Origin: JAUXEH01 sp965602945
GTDB taxonomy: Bacteria; Acidobacteriota; Aminicenantia; Aminicenantales; Aminicenantaceae
Reading direction: 5' to 3'
DNA: 32,262 nt
Assembly: GCA_965602945.1 (NCBI GenBank)
Contig: CBFDBC010000012.1
Span: 1-32,262, forward strand
Shown: piece after piece, positions 8,005-16,925 of the stretch
Layout: every line of letters starts with the position of its first letter
Position numbering within the stretch: the first letter of the stretch is position 1
Position numbers and translations under genes: made by a program
Notes under the pieces: model-generated
Databases searched by the model: none
The model's input: the letters and a program-made list of their open reading frames with translations, nothing else
What the model was told of the DNA's origin: nothing

Positions 8005-9576
8005 ATGCATTTGTATAAGATACGATTCAGGACATCAGTGACTTTCCGGGTCCTGGCGGCGCTATTGTTTCTGTCCGGAGCGGTACAGGCCGAGATCAAT
8101 ATCCCCGCAGTGATCGGCTCCCACATGGTGATCCAGCAGAACAGCCCTATCGCGCTCTGGGGGTGGGCCGGACCCGGAGAATCCGTCACCGTAAGATTCA
8201 AGGGACAGACGGTCACCTCGGAGGCCGACGATCAGGGGCTCTGGCGGATCAAACTGGAGCCTGTGGCTGCGGATGCCAACCCCTCTTCCATGACGATAAG
8301 CGGCAGCCGGAGTCCCGCCCTCACACTGGTGGACATCCTGGTCGGGGAGGTCTGGCTCTGCTCCGGCCAGTCCAACATGGAATGGACCATGAACCGCACC
8401 CACACGCCCACGCCCGAGATCCTGAGGGCCAGGTTTCCTCAGATCCGGCTGTTTAAGGTCCCACGCCGGGCCGTGGCCGAGCCTCGGCGCGAAGTGGACG
8501 CGGCCTGGACTGCGTGTTCACCGGACACGGTACGTAATTTTTCCGCGGTGGGGTACTATTTCGGACTGGAGATCCATCAGGCCCTGGAGGTTCCCGTGGG
8601 GCTCATCAATTCCTCCTGGGGAGGTACGCGCATCGAGCCCTGGACACCGCCTGCCGGATTCCGGACGGTTCGCGAGCTGGCGGGTGTGCTGGAGGATACC
8701 CGAGTGCTCCGGACCGAATATCGTGAGGCACTGCCGGAGGCCCTAAACGAATGGGAAGATTGGGTGAAAGCGGCTAAAGAGGCACTGGCCACGGACAGCC
8801 CCCTGCCCGAGCCCCCCGAGCGTCCCCGGCATCCTCTGTCGCACCAGCAGCAGCCGACCGCTTTGTACAACGGGATGATCCACCCGCTTGTCCCGTTCGG
8901 GATCCAGGGGGCGATCTGGTACCAGGGCGAGGCCAACCGCGACGATGGTCTGCTCTATCAGGCCCAGATGGAGGCCCTGATCCGCGGCTGGCGGGATGTC
9001 TGGTCAAAACAGGACCTGTCTTTCTTCTATGTGCAGCTGGCTCCCTTCAACTATGCCTTCAACTGGCAGGAGACCGGCGGGGATGTGCCCGACTTCTTCC
9101 GACTGCCCATGATATGGGAGGCGCAGAGGAAAACACTGTCCCTCCCGCACACCGGCATGGCCGTGGTCACGGACATCACGAACCTGTACGACATCCACCC
9201 CCGGAATAAAAAGGAGGTCGGCCGGCGCCTTGCCCTCTGGGCCCTGGCCCGGACCTACGGGAGGAAGAACCTGGTTTATTCAGGACCGCTCTACCGATCC
9301 ATGGAGGTGACGGGCGATAGTATCCGGCTGAAATTCGACCACGTGGGCGGCGGGCTGATCAGCATGGACGGGCAGCCGCTCAGCTGGTTCGAGATCGCCG
9401 GTCCGGACCGGATATTCTACAAGGCCAGTGCCGAGATCCGAGAGGATGGGGTTGTGGTCTGGAGCCCGCGTGTTCCGGCCCCGTCAGCGGTGCGCATGGG
9501 ATGGCACCAGCTGGCCGTGCCCAACCTGGGAAACCGGGAGGGCCTTCCGGCCTCTCCCTTCCGCACCGGCCGGTAA
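8005..9576 (+). CDS. Sialate O-acetylesterase family protein (SASA, SGNH-type)
   Basis: 523 aa from the ATG at 8005, which has GGAGGA four bases upstream and starts a good Sec signal peptide (hydrophobic core VLAALLFLSG, cleavage after VQA). The ATG at 7993 also has a GGAGG five bases upstream, so the start is ambiguous by four codons. The N-terminal beta-sandwich (PAVIGSHMVIQQ, GWAGPGE) precedes the SGNH block CSGQSNMEW (Ser123 nucleophile), then GTRIEPW, the block IWYQGEANRDD, and NLYDIHPRNK, which supplies the Asp/His pair. The family removes O-acetyl groups from sialic acids or other sugars. Near-overlap with the sulfatase suggests co-translation. The true substrate could equally be an acetylated hemicellulose, since no sialidase is present here. 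Confidence 0.9.
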   Translation: MHLYKIRFRTSVTFRVLAALLFLSGAVQAEINIPAVIGSHMVIQQNSPIALWGWAGPGESVTVRFKGQTVTSEADDQGLWRIKLEPVAADANPSSMTISGSRSPALTLVDILVGEVWLCSGQSNMEWTMNRTHTPTPEILRARFPQIRLFKVPRRAVAEPRREVDAAWTACSPDTVRNFSAVGYYFGLEIHQALEVPVGLINSSWGGTRIEPWTPPAGFRTVRELAGVLEDTRVLRTEYREALPEALNEWEDWVKAAKEALATDSPLPEPPERPRHPLSHQQQPTALYNGMIHPLVPFGIQGAIWYQGEANRDDGLLYQAQMEALIRGWRDVWSKQDLSFFYVQLAPFNYAFNWQETGGDVPDFFRLPMIWEAQRKTLSLPHTGMAVVTDITNLYDIHPRNKKEVGRRLALWALARTYGRKNLVYSGPLYRSMEVTGDSIRLKFDHVGGGLISMDGQPLSWFEIAGPDRIFYKASAEIREDGVVVWSPRVPAPSAVRMGWHQLAVPNLGNREGLPASPFRTGR

Positions 9577-9620
9577 CAGAGGGAAATGGATTTCCTTATG
9601 GATTTGGCATAAACTAGGGG

Positions 9621-9637
9621 CGCCGGGCAATCCGGCG
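9621..9637 (+). other. Short perfect hairpin just upstream of the oxidoreductase ribosome site
   Basis: CGCCGG and CCGGCG form a 6-bp all-GC stem around the loop GCAAT in the 73-base gap between the esterase and the oxidoreductase. No T-run follows, so it is not an intrinsic terminator. It ends at the GAGGGAG ribosome site and could modulate translation or stabilise a processed 5' end. Confidence 0.4.
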
Positions 9638-9649
9638 AGGGAGACGCGT

Positions 9650-10921
9650 ATGCGTGAAGACTCGAAGATCACACGCCGGGATTTTGTGAAGAAGACGGCC
9701 GCGGCCGCGGCGGCGCTCACCATCGTCCCCCGTGCCGTCCTGGGGGGACAGGGTTTTACCGCACCATCCGATGAACTTACAAATGCGGTTATCGGTGTGG
9801 GAGGCATGGGGCGCGGGCACCTCCGATACGAAGGGGCGCGCCTGCTGGCCGTGTGCGATGTGGACAGAAAACATCTCGTCCGGGCCCTGGAGATCGCCGG
9901 GCCCGGGGTCAAGGGCTACACCGATTTCCGCGAAGTCCTGGAACGCCCCGACATCGACATCGTCCATATCCCCACTCCGCCGCACTGGCATGCGATCATC
10001 TCCATTGCCGCAGCCGAAGCGGGCAAGGACATCTGGTGTGAAAAACCCATGACGCGGACCATAGGGGAAGGACAGAAGGTCGTGGATGCGGTCCGTCGCA
10101 ACGGTCGGATCTTCCGCATCAACACCTGGTTCCGCTTCCGGAGCATCTTCTATGGATTCGGCACCCCGGTCAAGCCCATCAAAAAGGTGGTCGAGAGCGG
10201 TCTACTGGGCTGGCCCCTGACGGCCACCGTGAGCGGGATCACAGGCTTCGACTGGAAGTTCTATTGGAGCGGGAAGACCTTCCTGCCCCCCCAGGCCGCA
10301 CCCAGGGAGCTGGACTACGACATGTGGCTGGGCCCGGCCCCATACAAACCCTACCACCCGCACCGGGTCCATAACACCTTCCGCGGTTACTGGGACTATG
10401 ACGGCGGAGGCCTGGGCGACATGGGCATGCACTACCTGGACCCGGTCCAGTACCTCCTGGGCAAGGACCACACCAGTCCCGTCCTGATCGAGGCCGACTG
10501 CCCCCAGCAGCACCCCGATGCCTGCGGCAGCTGGCGCAGGATCGAGCTGACCTACGAGGACGGATGCAGGATCATCCTGGACGGAGAGAACCGGGATAGA
10601 CAAGCTCCTTTCCTCCGGGGGCCAGGCGGCAGCCTGTACCGCGGTATGCGTTCCGACATTTCGGGCCTCGAGAAGAAGATGGTGTCGCTGCCCGACCCGG
10701 CACCTCAGATGACGGATTTCCACCACGCGGTCCGCACCCGTACCAAATTTGCCTTGAACGAGCAGAATGCGCATCGTACCTGCACCCTGGTCAATCTCGC
10801 CAAGATCGCCGTGCGCCTGGCTCGTCCGCTGCGATTCGATCCGGAAAAACAGCTATTCAAGGGAGATCCCGAGGCCAACCGGCTCATCCACCAGCCCATG
10901 CGGGCCCCGTGGCACATGTGA
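9650..10921 (+). CDS. Tat-exported Gfo/Idh/MocA family NAD(P)-dependent oxidoreductase
   Basis: 423 aa. The start at 9650 is chosen over an upstream in-frame start overlapping the esterase because GAGGGAG precedes it and it begins a twin-arginine signal (TRRDFVKKT, Arg9-Arg10, then a run of Ala). Tat export fits a protein folded around its nucleotide cofactor. The Rossmann motif is VIGVGGMGRGH (about residues 45-55). The family CEKP motif places catalytic Lys132. The C-terminal domain has GGGLGDMGMHYLDPVQYLLG, typical of exported Gfo/Idh/MocA proteins. Members act on sugars, and some make or reduce 3-keto-glycosides. The next gene encodes a DUF1080 (3-keto-disaccharide hydrolase) domain, which supports such a role. 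The Tat signal implies a tightly bound cofactor that is recycled in place. Confidence 0.9.
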   Translation: MREDSKITRRDFVKKTAAAAAALTIVPRAVLGGQGFTAPSDELTNAVIGVGGMGRGHLRYEGARLLAVCDVDRKHLVRALEIAGPGVKGYTDFREVLERPDIDIVHIPTPPHWHAIISIAAAEAGKDIWCEKPMTRTIGEGQKVVDAVRRNGRIFRINTWFRFRSIFYGFGTPVKPIKKVVESGLLGWPLTATVSGITGFDWKFYWSGKTFLPPQAAPRELDYDMWLGPAPYKPYHPHRVHNTFRGYWDYDGGGLGDMGMHYLDPVQYLLGKDHTSPVLIEADCPQQHPDACGSWRRIELTYEDGCRIILDGENRDRQAPFLRGPGGSLYRGMRSDISGLEKKMVSLPDPAPQMTDFHHAVRTRTKFALNEQNAHRTCTLVNLAKIAVRLARPLRFDPEKQLFKGDPEANRLIHQPMRAPWHM

Positions 10922-10938
10922 GGCGAAGAGGAGTCAAG

Positions 10939-13719
10939 GTGATCAGACTACACACACCCCGGCCCCTGCAGATGGCCGCAGCCCTATTGATCCTTTTGGG
11001 GCTGCTCGTCGGCCTGCCTGCAGAAGGCAGTGCACAGCGGATCCCGCTCGAGAAGAAAGCGGCCGACATCGTGACCCGGTTCCCGGCCGAGACCGCCGAA
11101 GAACGGGACCTGGCTGCCGGAGAGCTGATAGAACTGGGTTCCCAGGGGATCCAGGCGGTCTGCGGCATGCTGGTGCCGCCCGGGGTTAGCGACGACTCCC
11201 GGGCCCGGTTTGCGCTGCATGGGGTTACCATGTATGTCAACAGCAGCGGCCTGGTATCCGAGAGGGCCCTCTACACAAGATCCCTGCTCAAAGCCCTGGA
11301 CCGGGAGCGGGAAAGGGAGGTCGAGGCCTTCATGATCCGCCAGCTCCAATTGACCGCCGGGGACGAGGCCGTCAAGCCGCTATCGAGGTACCTGAAGGAT
11401 CCCCGGCTGTGCGATCCGGCTGCCCAGGCTCTCCTGGCCATCGGCACACCCAAGGCCGAAAAGGCGATGCTTAAAACCCTGAAAAGCGCCTCGGGGGACC
11501 GGAGGATCGTTCTGGTCCGGGCCCTGGGAGAGATGCGGAGCCGGGACGCGGTCACACAGATCCTGCCCCTCGCATATGCCGAGGAAGGCCGGTTGCGGCA
11601 GGTTTCGCTCTTCGCCCTGGCCAACATCGGGGATCCCGCTGCCGAGGATGCCCTGGTCCGCTATCCCCTGATCTCGACACCCTTTGAGCGCGGCCGGGCC
11701 CCTTCACTCCTTCTGCTGTACGCCCGGAGGTTGGCGGAAGCCGGATTCAAGAGAGAATCGGCGCGTTTCTGCCATCAGCTCATCAACAGCTACACGGCTC
11801 CTCAGGAGAGCCAGATAGCCTGCACCGCCCTGACCATCCTGGTGGACACTCTGGGTGAGACGGCCCTGGGGGACCTCCTGCGGGCTATCGACAGCCCGCG
11901 CAAGGATGTCAGGGTTTGGGCACTCGAGCTGGCGCTGACCATGCCCGGCGAGGCCGTGACCGCCATCTGGCTGAATGAGGCGCAGGCAGGAAAAGACGCG
12001 GAGGTCCTGGCCGAGATCATCGCCATGCTGGGGGTACGCGGAGACAGGGCGGCCCTCTCGCTGGTACGGGAGCATCTGAGGTCGTCTGACCCCGGCGTCC
12101 GGACTGCTTCTGTGATCGCCGCTGCACGCCTGGGAGGCGCTGCGGTTCTCCCGGACATCTGGCCGCTCCTCGACTCCGGGGGGGAAGACGAGATCGCCGC
12201 CATCCGGGATGTCCTGCTGGGCTTTCCCGCTGACCAGGTGATCCCGGATGCCGCTTCCCGCTTGGAGAATGTCCCCCCTCCCGCCCAGAAAATTCTGGTC
12301 GAGGTCCTGGCGGAGAGGCGGGCCGGGAGCAGCTTCGAACAGGTCCTTGCCCTTACCCGGACCGAAGACGAATCGCTGCGCAAGGCCGCGCTCACGGCCC
12401 TGGAAAGGCTGGCCGAGCCTGAGGATGTCGACCGTTTGCTCGAACTGCTGCGTGATGCGGGCCGACGCAGCGAGGTTCCCCTTGTCCAGAATGCCCTGGT
12501 GTCGGCGGTCCTTCAGGTCCCGGATCCTGAGCATCGGGCCGCGCGGATCCTGGAGGCTTACGAAGAGAGTTCCGAATCGCTGCGCCCCGATCTCCTGCGC
12601 CCTCTGGCACGCATCGGAGGGGATGCGGCGTTCCGGCTGGTCCTCAGGGAAACGCGGAACACCGGCAGCGGCCGGATCCGTGCCGCAGCCCTGTATGCTC
12701 TGACCCAGTGGCCGGATCTGCAGGCAGCGGACGAGCTCCTCGGCGTGTGCCGGGATCAGGCCCTCAGCCGCTATATGTTCCAGGCCCTTCAGGGGTATGT
12801 CAGACTGGTACGGGACTCGGATCTGCCTCCCGATGATAAGGCGGCCATGCTGGCAGAAACCCTGGCGCTGCCGCTCGGCACTCAGGAGAATAACCTGGTC
12901 GTTTCGGGGCTGGGCTCTGCAAAGTCCGTGGCAGGGCTCGAGCTTACCTCACGCTTCCTGGACGATCCCGAGGTCCAGGGCAGGGCCGCGCGTACCATGC
13001 TGCGGATCGCCCTGCCCGAACCCGGGCTCGATGGGCTGATGGGCGCCGGGGTCATCGTCTTACTCAGGATGGCCGAGCCGCTCATCACGGATGAAAATGA
13101 CCTGCAGCGTATCGGCAGCCACATCACACACATCATGGAAAACGAAGGATTTATACCACTCTTCAATGGCGAAGACCTGTCCGGTTGGATGGGTGACACC
13201 CGAGGCTATGCGGCCGAGGACGGGAAGATCGTAGTCCGCCCCGACCTGGGCAGCGGCAACCTGTACACAGAGAGGGAGTTCGCGGATTTTATCCTCCGCT
13301 TCGAATTCCGGCTCACACCCGGGGCCAACAACGGCCTGGGCATCCGGACACCACCCAAAGGCGACTCCGCCTATGTGGGCATGGAGCTCCAGATCCTGGA
13401 CAACAGCGCACCGGAGTTCCAGGAGCTGCAACCCTACCAGTACCACGGCTCCATCTATGGTGTCGTCCCGGCGAAACGGGGGCATCAGCACCCGGTGGGG
13501 GAGTGGAACTTACAGGAAGTGACGGCCCGGGACCGCCGGATCACCGTGGTTCTCAACGGGGTGACGATCGTGGATGCCGACATCGACAAAGCCTCCGCCG
13601 GGGGAACCGTGGACGGACGGGAACATCCCGGGCTCCGGAGGTCCAGGGGGCACATCGGCTTCCTGGGACACGGGTCCATAGTCGAATTCCGGAACATCTG
13701 GATAAAAGAGATAGAATAG
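10939..13719 (+). CDS. HEAT-repeat protein fused to a C-terminal DUF1080 (3-keto-disaccharide hydrolase) domain
   Basis: 926 aa from the GTG at 10939, which has AGGAG five bases upstream and begins a Sec signal (core MAAALLILLGLLVGLPA). Residues about 40-720 are Leu/Ala-rich helical pairs of HEAT type (for example AVKPLSRYLKDPRLCDPAAQALLAIG and VRALGEMRSRDAV), a curved scaffold. From about residue 736 a DUF1080 domain begins at FIPLFNGEDLSGW and continues through NNGLGIRTP, VGMELQILDN, YGVVPAK, EWNLQEVTA and GHIGFLGHG. DUF1080 is a concanavalin-like sandwich; characterised members cleave 3-keto-glycosides. It follows the Gfo/Idh/MocA gene by 17 bases, forming an oxidise-then-cleave pair. The large HEAT scaffold on this domain may hold partners or substrate; that is inference. 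Confidence 0.88.
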   Translation: MIRLHTPRPLQMAAALLILLGLLVGLPAEGSAQRIPLEKKAADIVTRFPAETAEERDLAAGELIELGSQGIQAVCGMLVPPGVSDDSRARFALHGVTMYVNSSGLVSERALYTRSLLKALDREREREVEAFMIRQLQLTAGDEAVKPLSRYLKDPRLCDPAAQALLAIGTPKAEKAMLKTLKSASGDRRIVLVRALGEMRSRDAVTQILPLAYAEEGRLRQVSLFALANIGDPAAEDALVRYPLISTPFERGRAPSLLLLYARRLAEAGFKRESARFCHQLINSYTAPQESQIACTALTILVDTLGETALGDLLRAIDSPRKDVRVWALELALTMPGEAVTAIWLNEAQAGKDAEVLAEIIAMLGVRGDRAALSLVREHLRSSDPGVRTASVIAAARLGGAAVLPDIWPLLDSGGEDEIAAIRDVLLGFPADQVIPDAASRLENVPPPAQKILVEVLAERRAGSSFEQVLALTRTEDESLRKAALTALERLAEPEDVDRLLELLRDAGRRSEVPLVQNALVSAVLQVPDPEHRAARILEAYEESSESLRPDLLRPLARIGGDAAFRLVLRETRNTGSGRIRAAALYALTQWPDLQAADELLGVCRDQALSRYMFQALQGYVRLVRDSDLPPDDKAAMLAETLALPLGTQENNLVVSGLGSAKSVAGLELTSRFLDDPEVQGRAARTMLRIALPEPGLDGLMGAGVIVLLRMAEPLITDENDLQRIGSHITHIMENEGFIPLFNGEDLSGWMGDTRGYAAEDGKIVVRPDLGSGNLYTEREFADFILRFEFRLTPGANNGLGIRTPPKGDSAYVGMELQILDNSAPEFQELQPYQYHGSIYGVVPAKRGHQHPVGEWNLQEVTARDRRITVVLNGVTIVDADIDKASAGGTVDGREHPGLRRSRGHIGFLGHGSIVEFRNIWIKEIE

Positions 13720-13738
13720 GGATCAGGGGCCGCAGCCG

Positions 13739-15154
13739 CTAGCGGTTGAGGTGGCTGGCCTGTTTCATCAGGGTTTCGATATCCCGGATCTCCTTGGGAG
13801 CTTCCTTCGACAGGACCTCGTGCCCTTTGACCGTGACCAGCACATCGTCTTCGATCCTGATTCCGATGTTCATATATCTGGCCACCGCAGGCTTAACCGC
13901 GGTGATGAAATCCTCCATTTCTTTGCGCCTGGCTTCGGACACCCGCTGCATGCGGGCCTCGATGATCTTGAGTGAGTGCTCCCCCACATAGATCCCGGGT
14001 TCGACCGTGAGCACCATCCCGGGCCGGAGCTTCATACCCACCCCGTCTCTGGGGCCCCGCCCGCCCACGTCGTGGACGTCCAGGCCGATCCAGTGATTGG
14101 TGTTGTACATGAGCCACACACCGACCTGCCAGCCGCTGCCCGTGTCCGTGATAAGTCCCAGGCGGGAAAGCCCCTCCCCAATAACCTGGAGCGCCTGTTT
14201 GTGGACCTCATAGAGCCCCACACCCGGTTCTATGAAGGAGACGGCCCGGCGGTTGGCCTCGAGCACTATCTCGTAAACTTCACGCTGTTCCCGGGAGAAG
14301 CGACCGTTCACGGGGAATGTGCGGGTCACGTCCGCCGTGTAGCGCCCGACCTCGGCTCCCACGTCCATCAGGACCAGGTCTCCGTCCTCCGTCCGTCTGC
14401 GGTTGGACTCATAGTGCAGGATGGTGGTGTTGGGCCCCGATCCCACGATGGAGGGGAACCCGGGCCGGGGCGAGCCTTTCCTGTGGAAGACATACTCCAG
14501 GATCGCCTCCAGCTCATATTCATACATGCCCGGCTCGGCCGCTTTCATGACCTCGCGCAGGGCCTCGCTGGTGATGGAAACGGCCTCGCCCAGTAGCCGG
14601 ATCTCTTCCGCATCCTTGACGAGCCGCATGGCATGGATGTATGCCGTGGGATCGCTGATGGTCTGAGGATAGCCGGACGCCGGATTCCCGATCCATCTTT
14701 GCAGCTGATCGAGCAGTTCCCGGTCCCGGGGGCTGCAGAAGATCCTATCTTTGCCCCTGAGATACCGGGGGAGGACATTTTCGAACTGATCCAGGGAGAA
14801 GGCCGCCTCCGCGCCGAAAATCTCCTTGGCTGCCGTTACACCGTGTCGTTTCCCGGTCCACAGCGTGCGCGCGGGATCGTCGGGCCGCACGAACAGAACA
14901 TACCGGACCTTGCCCTCCGGGATGAGCAGGCAGATCGCTTCCGGCTCGTCGAATCCCGTGAGATAGTAGAAGTCCTTGCCCTCCCAGACCCTCTGTGTCA
15001 GGATCGCGACCCCGCCCTCCATTTTCTGCATGAGGCCTTCCCGCCGGTGTGCGTACACCGCTGCATCGAACCCCTCCGCGGCGGCGGCCCCGATCCCGCC
15101 CGTGAGCGTGAGAAACAATGCCAGTGCCAGCGTGCGCATACGCGATTCTTTCAT
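13739..15154 (-). CDS. Exported Xaa-Pro aminopeptidase (M24B)
   Basis: 471 aa. The start at 15154 has GGAGA eight bases upstream; a Sec signal follows (core LALALFLTLTGGIGAAAA). Residues about 28-170 form the aminopeptidase P N-terminal domain and the rest the pita-bread M24 fold. The five dinuclear metal ligands are visible: Asp in LMDVGAE, Asp in TADVTRTF, His in NHWIGLDVHD, Glu in LTVEPGIY and Glu in GIRIEDDVLVT. It should remove N-terminal residues preceding proline in the periplasm. It converges on the DUF1080 gene with a 19-base gap and is divergent from the serine dehydratase gene. On its strand TATACT lies at plus 15209-15214, but no convincing -35 is spaced correctly. Confidence 0.93.
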   Translation of the reverse strand: MKESRMRTLALALFLTLTGGIGAAAAEGFDAAVYAHRREGLMQKMEGGVAILTQRVWEGKDFYYLTGFDEPEAICLLIPEGKVRYVLFVRPDDPARTLWTGKRHGVTAAKEIFGAEAAFSLDQFENVLPRYLRGKDRIFCSPRDRELLDQLQRWIGNPASGYPQTISDPTAYIHAMRLVKDAEEIRLLGEAVSITSEALREVMKAAEPGMYEYELEAILEYVFHRKGSPRPGFPSIVGSGPNTTILHYESNRRRTEDGDLVLMDVGAEVGRYTADVTRTFPVNGRFSREQREVYEIVLEANRRAVSFIEPGVGLYEVHKQALQVIGEGLSRLGLITDTGSGWQVGVWLMYNTNHWIGLDVHDVGGRGPRDGVGMKLRPGMVLTVEPGIYVGEHSLKIIEARMQRVSEARRKEMEDFITAVKPAVARYMNIGIRIEDDVLVTVKGHEVLSKEAPKEIRDIETLMKQASHLNR

Positions 15155-15261
15155 CGTAATCTTCTCCAGGGTGGGATGTGCCTCTTCATTTTTTGTCTGG
15201 AAAGAAATAGTATATCATAGATGTTCGCGGATACTCGCGATTTTGGAAAAACGGGAGACCC

Positions 15262-16806
15262 ATGGACAAGATCAGCATTCTCAATGATGTCTTGGGGCCG
15301 GTCATGCGGGGCCCCAGCAGCTCTCACACCGCCGGTTCGTTTCGTATCGGACGGATGGTCCGCTCTCTGTGGGGGAACGATGCCTGCGAAATCAGGCTGA
15401 CGTTCGATCCGGGCGGATCCTACTCCCAGGTATACCGGGAACAGGGCGTTGACCTGGCTTTCGCGGCCGGATTTCTGGGATGGTCCATCACGGATGATCG
15501 TTTTCCATCGGCCCTGGAGATCGCTCGAAAAGAGGGAAGAGATTTTTCTTTCGAGGTGAGGCGCATGGATCAGGCCGACCACCCCAATTTCGTGCATATG
15601 CTGCTGAGCCCGGGACAAGGCCGGAGCCTGGAGGTGGAGGCCTGCTCCACCGGAGGCGGCGGTATCCGGATGACCCGGTTCCGGGACTGGCCGGTGGACC
15701 TGCGCGGAAAAAATCATGTCTATATACTGGAGTGTGACCGGGATACGGCGGACCGGATCTCTACCCTGGTGTCGGAACGGTGTGATACAGCCATCTCCGA
15801 GGACCGGAAAGGGGAGCGGATCCTCCTGCAGTTCCTGTCCGATACGGAATGGGAACGAGGCCTGTTGGAAGACGTGCGCCGTGCGGCCGGATCCCGGGAC
15901 GTGCTCCACTGTGCGCCGGTATTCTATGTCACCCCGGGAGATCCGGCCTTCCGCAGCGCCGCAGACATGGTGTCGCTGGCGGAGAGCCGGGACGCAAGCC
16001 TCGGCCGCCTGGCCCTGGAGCATGAGGCCGGGCTTCTGGGTATGTCCCAGGATGAGGTCCGGAAGGAGATGAAAAAGAGGCTTGGCGTCATGCGTGCTTC
16101 CGTGGAGCAGGGCCTGAAGCACGAAAAAGTCCGGATGCAGCTTCTCCGGCCCTCGGCGGGAGATGTTTTCCAGGCGGAGAAACAGGGGCGCGTGGCTGTG
16201 GGGGGAATGCACACACGGGCCGCGGCCCGTGCCCTGGCGGTCATGCATGTCTCCAACAGCCTCGGGATCGTGTGCGCCGCGCCCACGGGTGGAGCGGCCG
16301 GGGTTCTACCCGGAGTTGTCGTCACCCTCATGGAAGAACATGGAAGGACGGAGGAGGAAGCCGTGCTGGGCCTGATGGCTGCTTCGGCCGTCGGTGCGGT
16401 GGTGGCCGAACGCGCCACCTTCGCGGCGGAAACGGCCGGATGCCAGGTGGAGATCGGCGCGGCCGGGGCCATGGCCGCAGCCCTGGTGATCGAGATGGCG
16501 GGCGGAAGCGCCCGGCAGGCCGCGGATGCGGCCGCCATCTCGTTTCAGAACACGATGGGCTCTGTGTGTGACCTGGTACAGGGGATGTGTGAGATCCCCT
16601 GCCACACCCGGAACGCGGTCGCTGCCTCAGGAGCGTTCGTGTGCGCCGACCTCATCCTGGGAGGATACGGCAACCCCATTCCCCTCGACGAGACCATAGA
16701 CGCCGTCCTTTCAAGCGGCCGTATGCTCCCGCCTGAGCTCAGGGTGACCTCAAAGGGAGGCCTGGCCCTGGCCCCCTCGGCCCGATCTCTCCCCCGCCTC
16801 CGCTGA
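15262..16806 (+). CDS. sdaA: L-serine dehydratase, iron-sulfur type, single chain
   Basis: 514 aa; GGGAGA lies four bases before the ATG. The beta-type domain starts with the SSSHTAG signature (Ser19-Thr23), and the alpha-type domain fills the C-terminal half with APTGGAAG. Three cysteines sit exactly where the 4Fe-4S ligands lie in type II L-serine dehydratases: Cys394 (AGCQVEIG), Cys436 (VCDLVQG) and Cys447 (EIPCHTRNA), with spacings of 42 and 11. An extra Cys443 is present. It converts L-serine to pyruvate and ammonia in the cytoplasm; the cluster is oxygen sensitive, in keeping with an anaerobe. It is longer than the usual about 455 aa, with additional sequence between the two domains. 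Flanked by prolyl peptidases, it fits a peptide-catabolism neighbourhood. Confidence 0.93.
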   Translation: MDKISILNDVLGPVMRGPSSSHTAGSFRIGRMVRSLWGNDACEIRLTFDPGGSYSQVYREQGVDLAFAAGFLGWSITDDRFPSALEIARKEGRDFSFEVRRMDQADHPNFVHMLLSPGQGRSLEVEACSTGGGGIRMTRFRDWPVDLRGKNHVYILECDRDTADRISTLVSERCDTAISEDRKGERILLQFLSDTEWERGLLEDVRRAAGSRDVLHCAPVFYVTPGDPAFRSAADMVSLAESRDASLGRLALEHEAGLLGMSQDEVRKEMKKRLGVMRASVEQGLKHEKVRMQLLRPSAGDVFQAEKQGRVAVGGMHTRAAARALAVMHVSNSLGIVCAAPTGGAAGVLPGVVVTLMEEHGRTEEEAVLGLMAASAVGAVVAERATFAAETAGCQVEIGAAGAMAAALVIEMAGGSARQAADAAAISFQNTMGSVCDLVQGMCEIPCHTRNAVAASGAFVCADLILGGYGNPIPLDETIDAVLSSGRMLPPELRVTSKGGLALAPSARSLPRLR

Positions 16807-16847
16807 CCCAGGTAGGTTCTCCAATGTGGGCGGCGGACTGGAAGGCG

Positions 16848-16876
16848 TTGATTTTTATGAAGCGAGTTGGTATACA
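16848..16876 (+). promoter_or_regulatory. Candidate promoter for the second M24 peptidase
   Basis: TTGATT and TATACA are separated by 17 bases, and TGG directly before TATACA makes an extended -10. It lies in the 119-base gap after the serine dehydratase gene, about 50 bases before the AAGGAGA ribosome site of the peptidase. Confidence 0.45.
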
Positions 16877-16925
16877 GGTATTTTGATTCGCAAAATATTC
16901 CCATGAGATAGAAGGAGAGACAAAC

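Noticed and set aside
15193..15218. TTGTCT and TATCAT before the serine dehydratase gene
   Set aside because: The spacer is only 14 bases and no extended -10 is present. The TATACT on the other strand also lacks a spaced -35.
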